Source of the DNA: Symbiodinium natans
Lineage: Eukaryota > Sar > Dinophyceae > Suessiales > Symbiodiniaceae
DNA: 64,000 nt
Assembly (NCBI GenBank): GCA_905221605.1
Contig: CAJNDS010000461.1
Span: 62,001 to 126,000 of the forward strand
Direction of reading: 5' to 3'
Position 1 is the first letter of the stretch, and each line of letters starts with the position of its first letter. A program made the translations under genes and the position numbers. Positions 26,268 through 38,560 of this stretch are shown in pieces. The notes under the pieces are model-generated. The model saw only the letters and a program-made list of their open reading frames with translations. It was not told the origin of the DNA and searched no databases.

Positions 26268-29200
26268 GGGGAGGATGCGGGTTCTCGAACGTCATGCGAA
26301 CCTTCCTGCTTTAAGCAGTCGAAGTTGGAGCAAGCGTTGCTTGAATTGCGTGAACCATTCTTAATAGTTTGGAGTCCTACCCTCATGCGCTCATAGCGGA
26401 AAAATAGTCCGAAGATTAATGAATTTGGGATGAGGAACTTTAGGAGTCTGAATGAAGATATTTCTGTTCGTGATGGAAATATTCTATGTCATGAGAAGCC
26501 GTTTTTACATGGCAAAGAAATAAGAGGCATGAAACTTTTATTTCTGCAGCCATGCTAAAATGATCTGAATGTCCATAAAGATCAAGGCGTTTCATGACAT
26601 TGTGAGTTCACGCAGCATTGCAATTTCTTTGAGCATTGATTCCAGTCGAAGGTCTGGCTCAATCAGTCAGACTGTTCAAATTTTCTTACCCACCCACCCA
26701 CACCGGGGAGGACGTGGGTTCTCGAACGTCATGCGAACCTTCCTGCTTTAAGCAGTCGAAGTTGGAGCAAGCGTTGCTTGAATTGCGTGAACCATTCTTA
26801 ATAGTTTGGAGTCCTACCCTCATGCGCTCATAGCGGAAAAATAGTCCGAAGATTAATGAATTTGGGATGAGGAACTTTAGGAGTCTGAATGAAGATATTT
26901 CTGTTCGTGATGGAAATATTCTATGTCATGAGAAGCCGTTTTTACATGGCAAAGAAATAAGAGGCATGAAACTTTTATTTCTGCAGCCATGCTAAAATGA
27001 TCTGAATGTCCATAAAGATCAAGGCGTTTCATGACATTGTGAGTTCACGCAGCATTGCAATTTCTTTGAGCATTGATTCCAGTCGAAGGTCTGGCTCAAT
27101 CAGTCAGACTGTTCAAATTTTCTTACCCACCCACCCACACCGGGGAGGACGTGGGTTCTCGAACGTCATGCGAACCTTCCTGCTTTAAGCAGTCGAAGTT
27201 GGAGCAAGCGTTGCTTGAATTGCGTGAACCATTCTTAATAGTTTGGAGTCCTACCCTCATGCGCTCATAGCGGAAAAATAGTCCGAAGATTAATGAATTT
27301 GGGATGAGGAACTTTAGGAGTCTGAATGAAGATATTTCTGTTCGTGATGGAAATATTCTATGTCATGAGAAGCCGTTTTTACATGGCAAAGAAATAAGAG
27401 GCATGAAACTTTTATTTCTGCAGCCATGCTAAAATGATCTGAATGTCCATAAAGATCAAGGCGTTTCATGACATTGTGAGTTCACGCAGCATTGCAATTT
27501 CTTTGAGCATTGATTCCAGTCGAAGGTCTGGCTCAATCAGTCAGACTGTTCAAATTTTCTTACCCACCCACCCACACCGGGGAGGACGTGGGTTCTCGAA
27601 CGTCATGCGAACCTTCCTGCTTTAAGCAGTCGAAGTTGGAGCAAGCGTTGCTTGAATTGCGTGAACCATTCTTAATAGTTTGGAGTCCTACCCTCATGCG
27701 CTCATAGCGGAAAAATAGTCCGAAGATTAATGTAGGAGTCTGGAATGAAGATATTTCTGTTCGTGATGGAAATATTCTATGTCATGAGAAGCCGTTTTTA
27801 CATGGCAAAGAAATAAGAGGCATGAAACTTTTATTTCTGCAGCCATGCTAAAATGATCTGAATGTCCATAAAGATCAAGGCGTTTCATGACATTGTGAGT
27901 TCACGCAGCATTGCAATTTCTTTGAGCATTGATTCCAGTCGAAGGTCTGGCTCAATCAGTCAGACTGTTCAAATTTTCTTACCCACCCACCCACACCGGG
28001 GAGGACGTGGGTTCTCGAACGTCATGCGAACCTTCCTGCTTTAAGCAGTCGAAGTTGGAGCAAGCGTTGCTTGAATTGCGTGAACCATTCTTAATAGTTT
28101 GGAGTCCTACCCTCATGCGCTCATAGCGGAAAAATAGTCCGAAGATTAATGAATCTTGGATATTTCTGTTCGTGATGGAAATATTCTATGTCATGAAAGC
28201 CGTTTTTAGGAAAGAAATAAGAGGCATGAATTTTATTTCTGCAATGCTAAAATGATCTGAATCCATAAAGATCAAGGCGTTTCGTTGTGAGTTCACGCAG
28301 CATTGCAATTTCTTTGAGCATTGATTCCAGTCGAAGGTCTGGCTCATCAGAGACTGTTCAGGGGAGGACGTGGGTTCTCGAACGTCATGCGAACCTTCCT
28401 GCTTTAAGCAGTCGAAGTTGGAGCAAGCGTTGCTTGAATTGCGTGAACCATTCTTAATAGTTTGGAGTCCTACCCTCATGCGCTCATAGCGGAAAAATAG
28501 TCCGAAGATTAATGAATTTGGGATGAGGAACTTTAGGAGTCTGAATGAAGATATTTCTGTTCGTGATGGAAATATTCTATGTCATGAGAAGCCGTTTTTA
28601 CATGGCAAAGAAATAAGAGGCATGAAACTTTTATTTCTGCAGCCATGCTAAAATGATCTGAATGTCCATAAAGATCAAGGCGTTTCATGACATTGTGAGT
28701 TCACGCAGCATTGCAATTTCTTTGAGCATTGATTCCAGTCGAAGGTCTGGCTCAATCAGTCAGACTGTTCAAATTTTCTTACCCACCCACCCACACCGGG
28801 GAGGACGTGGGTTCTCGAACGTCATGCGAACCTTCCTGCTTTAAGCAGTCGAAGTTGGAGCAAGCGTTGCTTGAATTGCGTGAACCATTCTTAATAGTTT
28901 GGAGTCCTACCCTCATGCGCTCATAGCGGAAAAATAGTCCGAAGATTAATGAATTTGGGATGAGGAACTTTAGGAGTCTGAATGAAGATATTTCTGTTCG
29001 TGATGGAAATATTCTATGTCATGAGAAGCCGTTTTTACATGGCAAAGAAATAAGAGGCATGAAACTTTTATTTCTGCAGCCATGCTAAAATGATCTGAAT
29101 GTCCATAAAGATCAAGGCGTTTCATGACATTGTGAGTTCACGCAGCATTGCAATTTCTTTGAGCATTGATTCCAGTCGAAGGTCTGGCTCAATCAGTCAG

Positions 29201-29482
29201 ACTGTTCAAATTTTCTTACCCACCCACCCACACCGGGGAGGACGTGGGTTCTCGAACGTCATGCGAACCTTCCTGCTTTAAGCAGTCGAAGTTGGAGCAG
29301 GCGTTGCTTAAATTGCGTGATCCATTCTTAATAGTTTGGAGTCCTACCCCCATGCGCTCATAGCGGAAAAACAGTCCGAAGATGAAAGAATTTGGGATGA
29401 AGAATTTTTGGAGTCTGAATGAAGATATTTCTGTTCGTGATGGACATACTCTATGTCATGGGAAGCCGTTTTTACATTGCAA
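26268..29482. repeat. 437-bp satellite array, seven units plus a partial
   Basis: Units begin at the GGGGAGGA motif at 26268, 26705, 27142, 27579, 27998, 28361, 28798 and 29235. Lengths are 437, 437, 437, 419, 363, 437 and 437; the last breaks off near 29482. The outer units are virtually identical. The fourth lacks about 18 bases, and the fifth has many small deletions. Each full unit has CCCACCCACCCACACCGGGG, G-quadruplex-prone on the minus strand. The recurring 60- and 65-codon ORFs are repeat artefacts. Confidence 0.95.
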
Positions 29483-29483
29483 A

Positions 29484-29558
29484 TAAATAAATACATACAA
29501 ATATAAATATAAATATAAATAAAAAAATAAATATACATATGTATATATATATATGTCT
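29484..29558. repeat. AT-rich simple sequence
   Basis: AAATA/AAATAT repeats grading into (TA)n, immediately after the satellite. Confidence 0.85.
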
Positions 29559-29859
29559 ACAGACATTTTCTTGGGCAGAGTACTTGGCGCTCGCAAGAGC
29601 AAGCAGTGAAACACTGGTAATGCAAAAAACGGGCAACCTTGTTCAACTGAAGTTTTTGCAGGCAGAAGGGCTGAAGAGGCATCACGAACAGACAACCAAC
29701 AGGCAGAGCCAAGCATTGCAGCTTCCTTGGTTCTGGATACAGGCAGCAGTATGTGACAGCAAAGTCGCAGTACACCCAGTAGCTACCCAGGACAACACAC
29801 CAGACACACGAACGAAACCCTTTTCCGCAAAGAGGGTCGGTGTTTTATCAGTTTGTTGA
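29539..29859 (+). CDS. Putative exon, unknown
   Basis: After a TATATATGTCTACAG acceptor-like tract, TFSWAEYLALARASSETLVM and the following 60 residues are protein-like (frame open to 29859). A related frame with TNNTLQEWSLLKEQLKKK follows at about 29920, broken at a 9-A run (29960-29968). No family recognised. Confidence 0.25.
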   Translation: MYIYICLQTFSWAEYLALARASSETLVMQKTGNLVQLKFLQAEGLKRHHEQTTNRQSQALQLPWFWIQAAVCDSKVAVHPVATQDNTPDTRTKPFSAKRVGVLSVC

Positions 29860-32102
29860 GAATGAAGAGTAGTAGGAAGGGCCACAAACAGTCAAAAGAC
29901 TGCAGAAAGTTTCCACGAACAATACGCTGCAAGAATGGTCACTACTGAAGGAGCAGCTCAAAAAAAAAGGTGCCGAGACATGAAAAGGTGACTTGGTTAG
30001 GAGTTGCAAAATTCTTTTGCAAAATTTCAAGAATGAGAGGTTCTGAAAAGGAAGGAAGGGAAGGAAGGAAAACGAAAAACGGATCAAGCAGTTTCAGCTT
30101 CTACGTGCACCGTCCCCATGCCATTGCACATGTGTTACATTATGCAAACTTCAAGCTCAAGATTCTGATGTACTCGACTTCTTCAAGTGCTTGGAGGGGA
30201 AAAACGCTGCGAGGTCGGAAACGTGCAGGCTACATCTGGCGTGGCAAGGGGCGGGTGAAGGGACCTGCTCCTTGAGCTGAGGATGATATGCTCTGTTCGG
30301 ATTCGGGATTAAGGGGTTTGATTAAATAATGGGATGGTTTAGGAAAGTTTCCGTTTCAAGGTATAAACTTAGAGATGTCGATGAGGCTTGTTTCGAGCGT
30401 GCAATGAACTTGAAGATGTCCCCATCTCAGCACGGGACTCCCTTGCTGTTGATACCCCAAATTGTAACTTCCCCCCAAGTTGGAAACCAAAAACGAACAA
30501 TGTGTACACGTCCCTTTGCCACCGGCACTTTTGTATTCTCGACAAGACTCACACCACTGCAGTATTGTTTGTTCTTTTGGTTCAAAACGCAGTGCCACGC
30601 CTGCCTTCTTCCCCCTTTGTTCTTCAGCAACTTTGGCTGCTGGCGCTTGCAATGGCCCGCTTCGGCAGCCGCCTCCTTACGTATACTGCAGGGTGTTCGA
30701 GAGTTGTTCGTGCTGCAGCCACAGTTGGGCAATGGGATATAACAGGTGCTTGATAAACAAGGTTATCCGAAGGTCGTTAAACCATCTAAACCTCAAGAAA
30801 ACTCACGTGCTGCCGTGCGGGAGGCTTTGAACCAGATTGTCGTTCCAACGTTGGCAAGTCACAAAGTCGTACGTGCAGGTGGCGCAACGTATTGTGTGCC
30901 TGGAACGTCGTTTGGTGCCAGCCTTACTTGCGATCATGAATCAGCATGAATTTGAAGTCATGAATGAACTTTGGGCCTGCTACGTACCATTGCCCAGTGC
31001 ACGGTAAGGGCGCAGCTTCGCTTTGGTTGATGCACTGTTCGAGAAAGCTTCGTCAAACGTTGTAGTGTGCGATGTGACACCGAGGACCTTGCAACATATA
31101 CTTGCTGCAGCTCTTCTTGTCAAGGTCTTGAGCTTGCAGGCCAATTTCGGGAAAGCCTCGAAACAGTCAGTCCCAAAACATTCTCCACGCCCTCCACGCC
31201 CAGAAGCCGTGAATTCAGAGTGTTGCTTGAGCAGCTTTTGTGGATTGAGCTAGGTTAGCCGAGAAGTGAGGGGCATGTCCTGAAGCGTGGACCTTTCAAC
31301 AGGAGCCCCAAAAACACATTGGAGCTGAAACTTTCTTCACACCTGGAGCCTGAAACCCTCCGAGTCCCTTGCAACAGTGGGAGGTTGATTCGTGCCGCGG
31401 CCTCTCCTGACCAGGCCATGGCTTCGGGAGGTTTTGCTTTGGGCTGAATAGGGAAGGGGGGGGGGGTTTTAGCAGTTTAGGATAGTTTAGGGGTTTATAA
31501 TAGCACTGACAGAGGACGTGTATGATATAGGCGTGCTTCTTTTTTCGCGTCTGGGCGTATCAGGCTTGCCAAGTTCCAGGCTTCCAGGATCTCTCGGGCA
31601 CCCAATAAGACAGCTATAGCTCCATCACGAAGGGGTTTAGGGCAGTTTAGGGTTTAGGGCCGGAGTTCCCCACAGTTCACCCAAAGAACCACTCCTGGTG
31701 GGAGTCCGCACTTTAAGCTCGTTGGGGTTTAGAGCACACCCGAAACCATGCCAAGCCATCCGGACCCTTCTGCACCCTAGAGTCCTAGAGAACCCACAAA
31801 GCACTCAGAATCCCGAAGGTTGTCCGGTCATCGGCTGGTCGCGGCCCGCAGGGGTCAGGCTGGTCGGCCGGAGGAAAGGCGGCTCGTTCGCTGCCAGCCT
31901 TCCTCGGACATGGCGGCATGGCGCCAGGCTCTTCCCGACCTTCTCGGGGTGGTGCATGCCTTGGAAGGCACGGTTGCAGACCGCACTCGCACCAGACAGA
32001 GGGAAGCTTCCGTGCGGGTCTTGAGATAGCCGAGCCATCACCATCCCCAGAGGCCGGACTCCGCTAGCGGCCTCTAGCGGCCCTTGTTTCGGATGGCCCA
32101 TG
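29860..32102. other. Mostly unique region, no convincing gene
   Basis: Short plus-strand ORFs (for example 29970-30275, 31067-31258) have plausible but unconvincing composition. Degenerate telomere-like TTTAGG motifs and a 10-G run lie at 31440-31500, with a further TTTAGGG cluster at 31625-31665. Confidence 0.4.
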
Positions 32103-34030
32103 AAGCCCTCAGGTGACAGAGCTTCGGTTGCTTGGGCTCTTGCTGCCTTGGGCTCGGCTCAGGGCTTTCTTGAAACACTTTGTGCACCAGGCCGCCAGCT
32201 TGCCTTGACCCTCTCTTGAAGTCGCCACTCCTCGCATTTTCCCGCCATGTCTTGGCTGCCCCGAAAACGTTTCCAGCCATTGCTGAAAGGCGGAGTCCTT
32301 CGCTTTGATACCTTGTCTGCGCTCCAGGAGCTGTTAAGGGACACGGCTGAAGAATGTGGCGCCTTCCACCAAGGCTTCAAGAAAGACTCCTCCGAGGGAG
32401 ACCCGCTTTGCAACTGGCATCGCCTGTGCTGGAGATGTCGCGTGTTGGATGGCCAGTGAAGTCCTCGTGTGACTGCTTCGGTTGCTTCGGCACTTGGGCT
32501 TTGGGCACTCGGCGTGCTTCGCGTGCTTGCACCTTGCCGCCCTTGGTTCGGGTCAGGCGTTTCTTGCAGCACTGTGCACGAGGCCGCCAGCTTGCCTTGA
32601 CCCTCTCCTGAAGTCGCCACTCCTTGCATTTTCCCGCAATGTCTTGGCTCGCCCGGAAATGTTTCCAGGCACTACTGAAAGGCGGAGTCCTTCGCCTTTT
32701 CTGTGCTGATTGAGCTGTTAAGGGACACGGGTGAAGAATGCGTCGAATGACACCGAAGCTTCAAGTAGGACCCTTGCCAGCCGAACTCCCGCGCAAGACC
32801 CGCTTTGCAATTGTCATTTGTGACCTCCTTGCCTGTGCTGGCGATGTCAGTCTGCTGGGCCTCCAGCCGCCTCCGTGTTGGATGAGCCGTGAAGTCCTCA
32901 CGAGACTACTCTCGGTTGCTTCGACACCTGGGCTTTGGGCACGCGGCGTGCTTGGCTCGGGTCAGGCGTTTCTTGAAGCACTGTGCACGAGGCCGCAAGC
33001 TTGCCTTGACCCTCTCCTGAAGTCGCCACTCCTCGCATTTTCCCGCAATGTCTTGGCTCGCCCGGAAATGTTTCCAGGCACTGCTGAAAGGTGCAGTCCT
33101 TGGCTGTGATGCAGGAGCTGATGGCTGAAGAATGCAGCATCTTCCACCTCAGCTTCAAATAAGACCCCTCCGAGGGAGACCTGCTTTGCAACTGGCATCT
33201 GCGACCTCCTTGCCTGTGCTGGAGATGTCGCGTGTTGGATGGCCAGTGAAGTGCTCACGCAACAGTGCTTCGGTTGCTTCAGCACCTGGACTCTGGGCAC
33301 TCGGCGTGCTTCGCGTGCTTGCACCTTGCCGCCCTTGGCTCGGGTCAGGCGCTTCTTGAAGCACTGTGCACGAGGCCGCCAGCTTGCCTTGACCCTCTCC
33401 TGAAGTCGCCATTCCTTGCATTTTTTGCAATGTCTTGGGTCGCCCGGAAGTGTTTCCGGCCACTGCTGAAACGCGGAGTCCTTTGATGCCTTCTCTGTGC
33501 TCCAGAAGCTGTTACGGGACGCGGCTGAAGAATGCGGCGCCTTCTACCTTCCACCTCAGCTGCAAGTAATTTCCCTCCGAGTCAGACCTGCTTGGCAAGG
33601 CGACAGTGCTTCGGCTTCGGCACCTGAGCCCTGGGCACTCGGCCTGCTTCGCGTGCTTCACGTCCTACACCTTGCCGCCCCTGGCTCGGGTCAGGCGTTT
33701 CTTGAAGCACTGTGCACGAGGCCGCCAGCTTGCCTTGACCCTCTCCTGAAGTCGCCACTCCTCGCATTTTCCCGCAATGTCTTGGCTGTCCCGAAAACGT
33801 TTCCAGCCACTGCTGAAAGGCGGAGTCCTTCGCTTTGATACCTGTGCTGCAGGAGCTGTTGAGGGACACGGCTGAAGAAGGCGGCTCCTTCCACCTTGCA
33901 CTTCAACTTCAACCAAGACCCCTGCCAGCCGAACTCCGGAGGGAGACTTGCCTTGCCACTGGCGATGATTGCGTGGCATCTGCAACTTCGTTGCACGTGC
34001 TGGATTCGCCTTGGCTTTGGGTGGAGGAGC
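32103..34030. repeat. Degenerate tandem array, units about 350-410 bp
   Basis: Five copies containing CGCATTTTCCCGCAATGTCTTGG-type sequence followed by TGTTTCCAGGCACTGCTGAAA. The GTCTTGG motif recurs at about 32248, 32640, 33049, 33431 and 33778. Units carry indels relative to each other. ORFs on both strands are repeat artefacts. Confidence 0.85.
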
Positions 34031-34084
34031 AGTAAACCGGCAGGAGGGGAATCGCGATAGTAAGGCTGATGGCTGTGATCATTT

Positions 34085-34990
34085 TGGCCCCCAAGGGCCC
34101 CTTCTGCAATAAAGATGTTAGGTAGTCTCCCGTCAAATCAGTGCAGTGCGTAGGTAGTCTAGTGCCTGAAGTTTTTGTGCGCGGCAACCTGCTTGTGCCC
34201 GCGCATGGCATGACCAACAAAATTTTGCCTCCGAAGACATATTCTAGCATATCCGCAAAGTGCATGTACGGTTGCCTGGTGGTGTTGCATAGAATGCCAA
34301 GGTTCCATAATGTGAAAGATACAGCATGATTGCTGTTCCGCGCCTCTTGACAAAGCCAAACATGTGCCGTGAGTTAGCCTTATCATGGATCTCTTGGAGG
34401 CAAAGTGCGAATTTTGCCCCCCTATGAAGATGTTAGGGGCTGGTAGCCTCCTGTCAAACCATTACAATGGTGATTTTTTGGAGCGCAGCAACTCGCCTGT
34501 GCCTGTGGATGGCCTGACCAGCAAGATCTTGCCTCGCAAGACGTAAGCATAACAGCAAAGTGCATGTACGGTTGCCTGGCGGTGCTGCATAGTATTCCAA
34601 GGTCCCATAATACGAAGGATACAGCGTGATTGCTTCTTCGCGGCTCCTGACAAAGCAACACATGTGCTGTGTGAGTTAGCCTTATCGTGGATCTTTTGCT
34701 TGCCAAGTGCGTATATCGCCCCACCATGAAGATGTTAGGGGCTCGCAGTCCCCTGTCAAATCATTGCAATGTTGACATGTTGGAACCCAGCAACTTGCCT
34801 GTGCCTGTGCATGGCCTGACCAGCAAGATCTTGCCTCACAAGATGTAAGCATAACAGCAAAGTGCATGTACGGTTGCCGGGCGGTGCTGCATATCATTCC
34901 AAGTTTTCATAATACGAAGGATACACCATGATTGCTGTTCCGCGGCTCCTGACAAAGCAAAACATAAGTTGTAGCGGTTGGCGTGACTTA
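34085..34990. repeat. 300-bp tandem array, three copies
   Basis: AAAGTGCATGTACGGTTGCC recurs at about 34258, 34558 and 34859 (period 300), with CTGACAAAGC and GAAGATGTTAGGGGCT blocks in each unit. Confidence 0.85.
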
Positions 34991-36777
34991 GCTTTGGTGC
35001 GGATCTTGTGCTGGCAAGGCGTCAAGGGGCATGGTTCAACTGTTCTTGCATGCTCCGTATCGCACCGATCCCATACGTCTTGTACGCATCGGTGAGGAGC
35101 CAGGCTTGCCGAAGCCAGTTTTCAGACAGACGCCAGGCAGAATCATGCCATCGACAGTTTTGGCTGGCCTGGTTGCTGTGGATGTCAGGCGAAGATGTTT
35201 TCGAGAATCCCATGCCAGCTCGCTCGCTTGTGCCCTGCCGAAGACTGAGTGGAAGAGGTACCGCTGCCTTCCTCCGCCCACACACCCTGCGCTGACATTC
35301 ATGCGCCACGAGCAGGGTGCACGTTGCCAGGCTTGACTCGCAGCAAAGAGTGTCAAACCGAAAGTACAGGACGCATGTGCGGCAGCATCAGCAGGATGGT
35401 AGTCATGGACTCCAGCACGGCAAACTAGCCGGCTTGGCTTGGGAGTAGATGCGCCCTGCGTCAGCAAAGGTCCATCGATTCGAGGCTCACAAAAAAGACC
35501 GTGTTGGACCCTGAAGCTGCCGAAGTCTGTGGACTGCCTGTCGGACCCCCTTTGGGAGTAAGGCTTTAAGTCTTTAAGCACGAAGCTTCGAAACTCGAAG
35601 CCACGTAGTCCGTGAAGCCCAAAGAGGCCCAAATCAGTTCGAGTTCGCTGGCGTTGGTGTGACAGAGCTTCGGCTTCCTGAGGAGCCTTAGGTGATCAGC
35701 CACTCTGTCGTGGCGTGGCTGCCGCACCTTTTCTTAGTTGGGTGTCGAGAAGTGGCCCGCCTCTAAGAGTCGTTGCTCTGAAGAACCAGATCTGTGGAAG
35801 AGCCAGTTTAGGCCACCGAGTCTTCGGGAATGCGGTGTTGAATGCTGGGTTAGCTAGCTTGCGGTTACCCAGGGAAGGGTGTAGCCTGTGTGGCCTGTGC
35901 TGTGTGGTATCTGGCTGCCTCTGGCTGAGCCTCCCTGCGCTGCGCGCACACGCCTGGTGTGCAGCCGGAAAGGATGAGGGGCTACCAGCCTCAGTGCCTT
36001 CAGAAGGCTTGGTCCTAGATTTGCCAATCCCCAAAACAAGAAAGTGTGGGATTGCCTGCTAAACAGGACTGTCAAGTAGCCTGTGGCAGGGGTTGAGCCG
36101 GACGCGAGCCCTTCCCCCTGATACTGGAGTGCAGGGATTGCTGGTTGGACTTCTGGTTGACGTGTCTTTTCTTGCAACTTCCTGACTTCGAATCCCTTTT
36201 ACAGCCGCTGGCCTCTACTTCCCAAGACCTGAACACCCCAAGCTCCCCCAAGAGAAGGCCGCTGCCGGGTTTCGGCGCTTAGGTGGCTGCTCTGCCTTCC
36301 TGCGCCCCTTTTTTCCTTAGCAGGCAGGCTCTGCTAGAGCGAAGAACAGGGGCAAGGACGGAAGAGCTCTTTCTTTGGGGAGCTTTCTTCGGCAAGGTCG
36401 TTCCGGTGCTAGCAAAGCGGCAGCTGTGGATGGCTGTGCATCCTGCTGGGTCATGTGACAGCACTTTATGCACTTGGACTCATGCGATGAAATGTGAAGG
36501 AAACTTGCTTCTGGCGAGGGACCTTGTCCAGTCCGGGTCGTAACAAGCAGCAGCGAGTAGGTTTGCGGTCATTGGCCTCGCAGAATTTTGCCCAGACTAC
36601 ATCTCGCAGGAATGCAGCACGTTGCCAGCGGCACATGTAGCACACGTGGCAGTATGTGGCCGCGCGTGGACTGCAGCCCCTGCGATTGTTGCTTGAAAAG
36701 CCTGATGCCAAGCGGCCATGGTTTGAGACTGCCCTGCTGAAGTTTCAGCAATTCGGCACTTCGCTGCACTCGGAGTC
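34991..36777. other. Non-repetitive stretch, no gene recognised
   Basis: Overlapping ORFs of 95-198 codons occur on both strands (35031-35336 plus; 35036-35632 minus), as expected for GC-rich non-coding sequence. None shows a motif. Confidence 0.4.
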
Positions 36778-37550
36778 GTCAAGAGCCCAAGCCCGTGAGT
36801 TTTGCAAGTCAAGGGCATCGGCTCCGATAGCCCCACGCTGATTTCAGGCCTGCTCGCGTGATCCTCCTCCGGCACGAATGCCCAGAGCGTCTCAGAGCGC
36901 TGTTCCTACGGCCATCACTGCCGCCGTCACTGCCGCCATCACTACTGGCACCACCGCCGCTACTGCCACTACCGCCATCGCTGCCATAGCTGCGGCGAGG
37001 CTCGAGCTGTTGGGTGTGTTGGGCGTGCCACAGGGAAGGCTGGTTAGCACTGCGGCCGGAGCCCGCGCTGGTGATGCAGATGTTTCGGGGCGGTGGAGCT
37101 GGCTGTTGTGCTGTGTTCGTCTGGTGGCTCCATGCTAGCACGTGGCTCCCACGTTGCTTGAGCCTGCTGCAGCACTGCGGGCAGCCCGCAAATGCTTGCT
37201 TGGCTCTGAAGGCGGGTCACCTGCCAAGTTCAGTGTGAGCTCAAGGCCTCCATGCACTCCATCTGCTTCGCTCTTTCTCAAAGCACGCCGCTGTCCGCTG
37301 ATGCCTTCAGACTTCCGGCTCGTCGCACTAGCCGCAGATGGTGGATGGGTGTCAAGCCAGAGCCTGACCTCGCAAGTCGTCGATTGCCAGGGGCCGGGTT
37401 GAAGAGTTTTCTCTCGGGGTCGAAACTCATGAAACTCTGTCAGGTTGGTCGAGGATCTGCTGCAGAGTGCCAGGTGAAGGCGTGGTGATGGCAAGCGACC
37501 CTCGAACTTGGGTCTCGCACCGGGCATTGGCCTACGACAAGGAATGAACT
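36778..37550. repeat. Higher-order repeat module A, copy 1
   Basis: Starts GTCAAGAGCCCAAGCCCGTGAG, then an imperfect GCC/ACT microsatellite (about 36903-36985), then a block with CACCTGCCAAGTTCAGTGTGA. It keeps an 86-codon plus ORF (37142-37402) and an overlapping minus ORF, both also present in copies 2 and 3. Confidence 0.85.
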
Positions 37551-37789
37551 CAACTGCTGGACATGAGAGGCACCTGGCCACGGCTAGGTTCACAATCATT
37601 CGTGACACGGTGCGAAAGAGGCTTTTCCCAACTTACATCGGCCCTGTGTGTGATCGCTAGACAATGGCTTGATGACTACCCCCAGGAAAGCAACGCACCC
37701 ACCACATCTCAGCAGCTGTACATCTTCCGTTCGGGGAGCGGGGCTGGGTGAACAGATGACCCGGTGCCCTGGATGTGAGTAAGGGCTTC

Positions 37790-38560
37790 GGCCCTGTGCT
37801 AAGCACGTTCCGCCTTGTCCTGACCCAGCGCTCCTGTGAGATTGTGACGCGAAGCGGGTGTTCTGCAATCTGTGACGTTAATGTTTGGGCTCCTCGCCCC
37901 ACGTCTTGCCCCGCGTCTTCGCGGCCTTGAGCCTGTTTTGTTGGCGCATTTGGCACTGCTACCATGCCATGCTCCGGGCAGCCGGAGCATGTACCGGCCA
38001 GATATTGGAGGGGGAGATCGCCACAAAAGGCCCCGAGAATGAGCAAGGGCGAACTTATCCCCACCGCCACGTGGGGCGAACTTATCCCTACCGCCACAAG
38101 GGGCGAACTAAGGTGTCGTCCTGCCCAAGCGTCTCAACCAGAACCAGAACCGCCCTGCGCTGCGAGAGGGTCACATGTCATGTTGGTGCGGCCGAGTTCG
38201 GATCAACTTGTCCTCGGTCAGTGATCTTTTGCATGAGCTCTTCGCATCTCTTCATTGCGACGTGAGCATGCGATCGCGATGAAGAAACGGCACAGGTACG
38301 CAGGATGGCACCTGGGGGGCGACCTGCATAGAGGCCGCGGCGTGGATGCTGACGCAAATTGGGCCGCCCCGGCGACGTCCACCTCAGTGGCAGGCTTCGA
38401 GCTGGCTTCGTGGCTGGCGGTGTTGCGCGCAACAGCCACCTGCGTGCCACAATGCTGCGCCAGGCTGTGCCAAGTGCCAAGTGCGTTGTTGCGAATGCAC
38501 TTCGGCTTTGGATTCAAGTGCCTCATGTGGTCCCAGCGGTCGGGTTGGGCAGACGGGCAC
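37790..38560. repeat. Module B/C, copy 1
   Basis: Blocks with GTGAGATTGTGACGCGAAGC, ACCGGCCAGATATTGGAGGG and GGGTCACATGTCATGTTGGT. Recurs at 41170-41930, 60600-61260 and, in part, 61350-62190. Confidence 0.85.

Noticed and set aside
26268-29482. CRISPR-like array, or a family of small genes (60 and 65 codons) repeated at 437-bp spacing
   Set aside because: Units are continuous tandem copies without unique spacers, and the ORFs have no conserved protein features beyond the DNA identity.
36905-36930. 5S rRNA start (CCTACGGCCAT)
   Set aside because: Only about 11 bases match; the continuation is a GCC/ACT microsatellite with no 5S internal control region.
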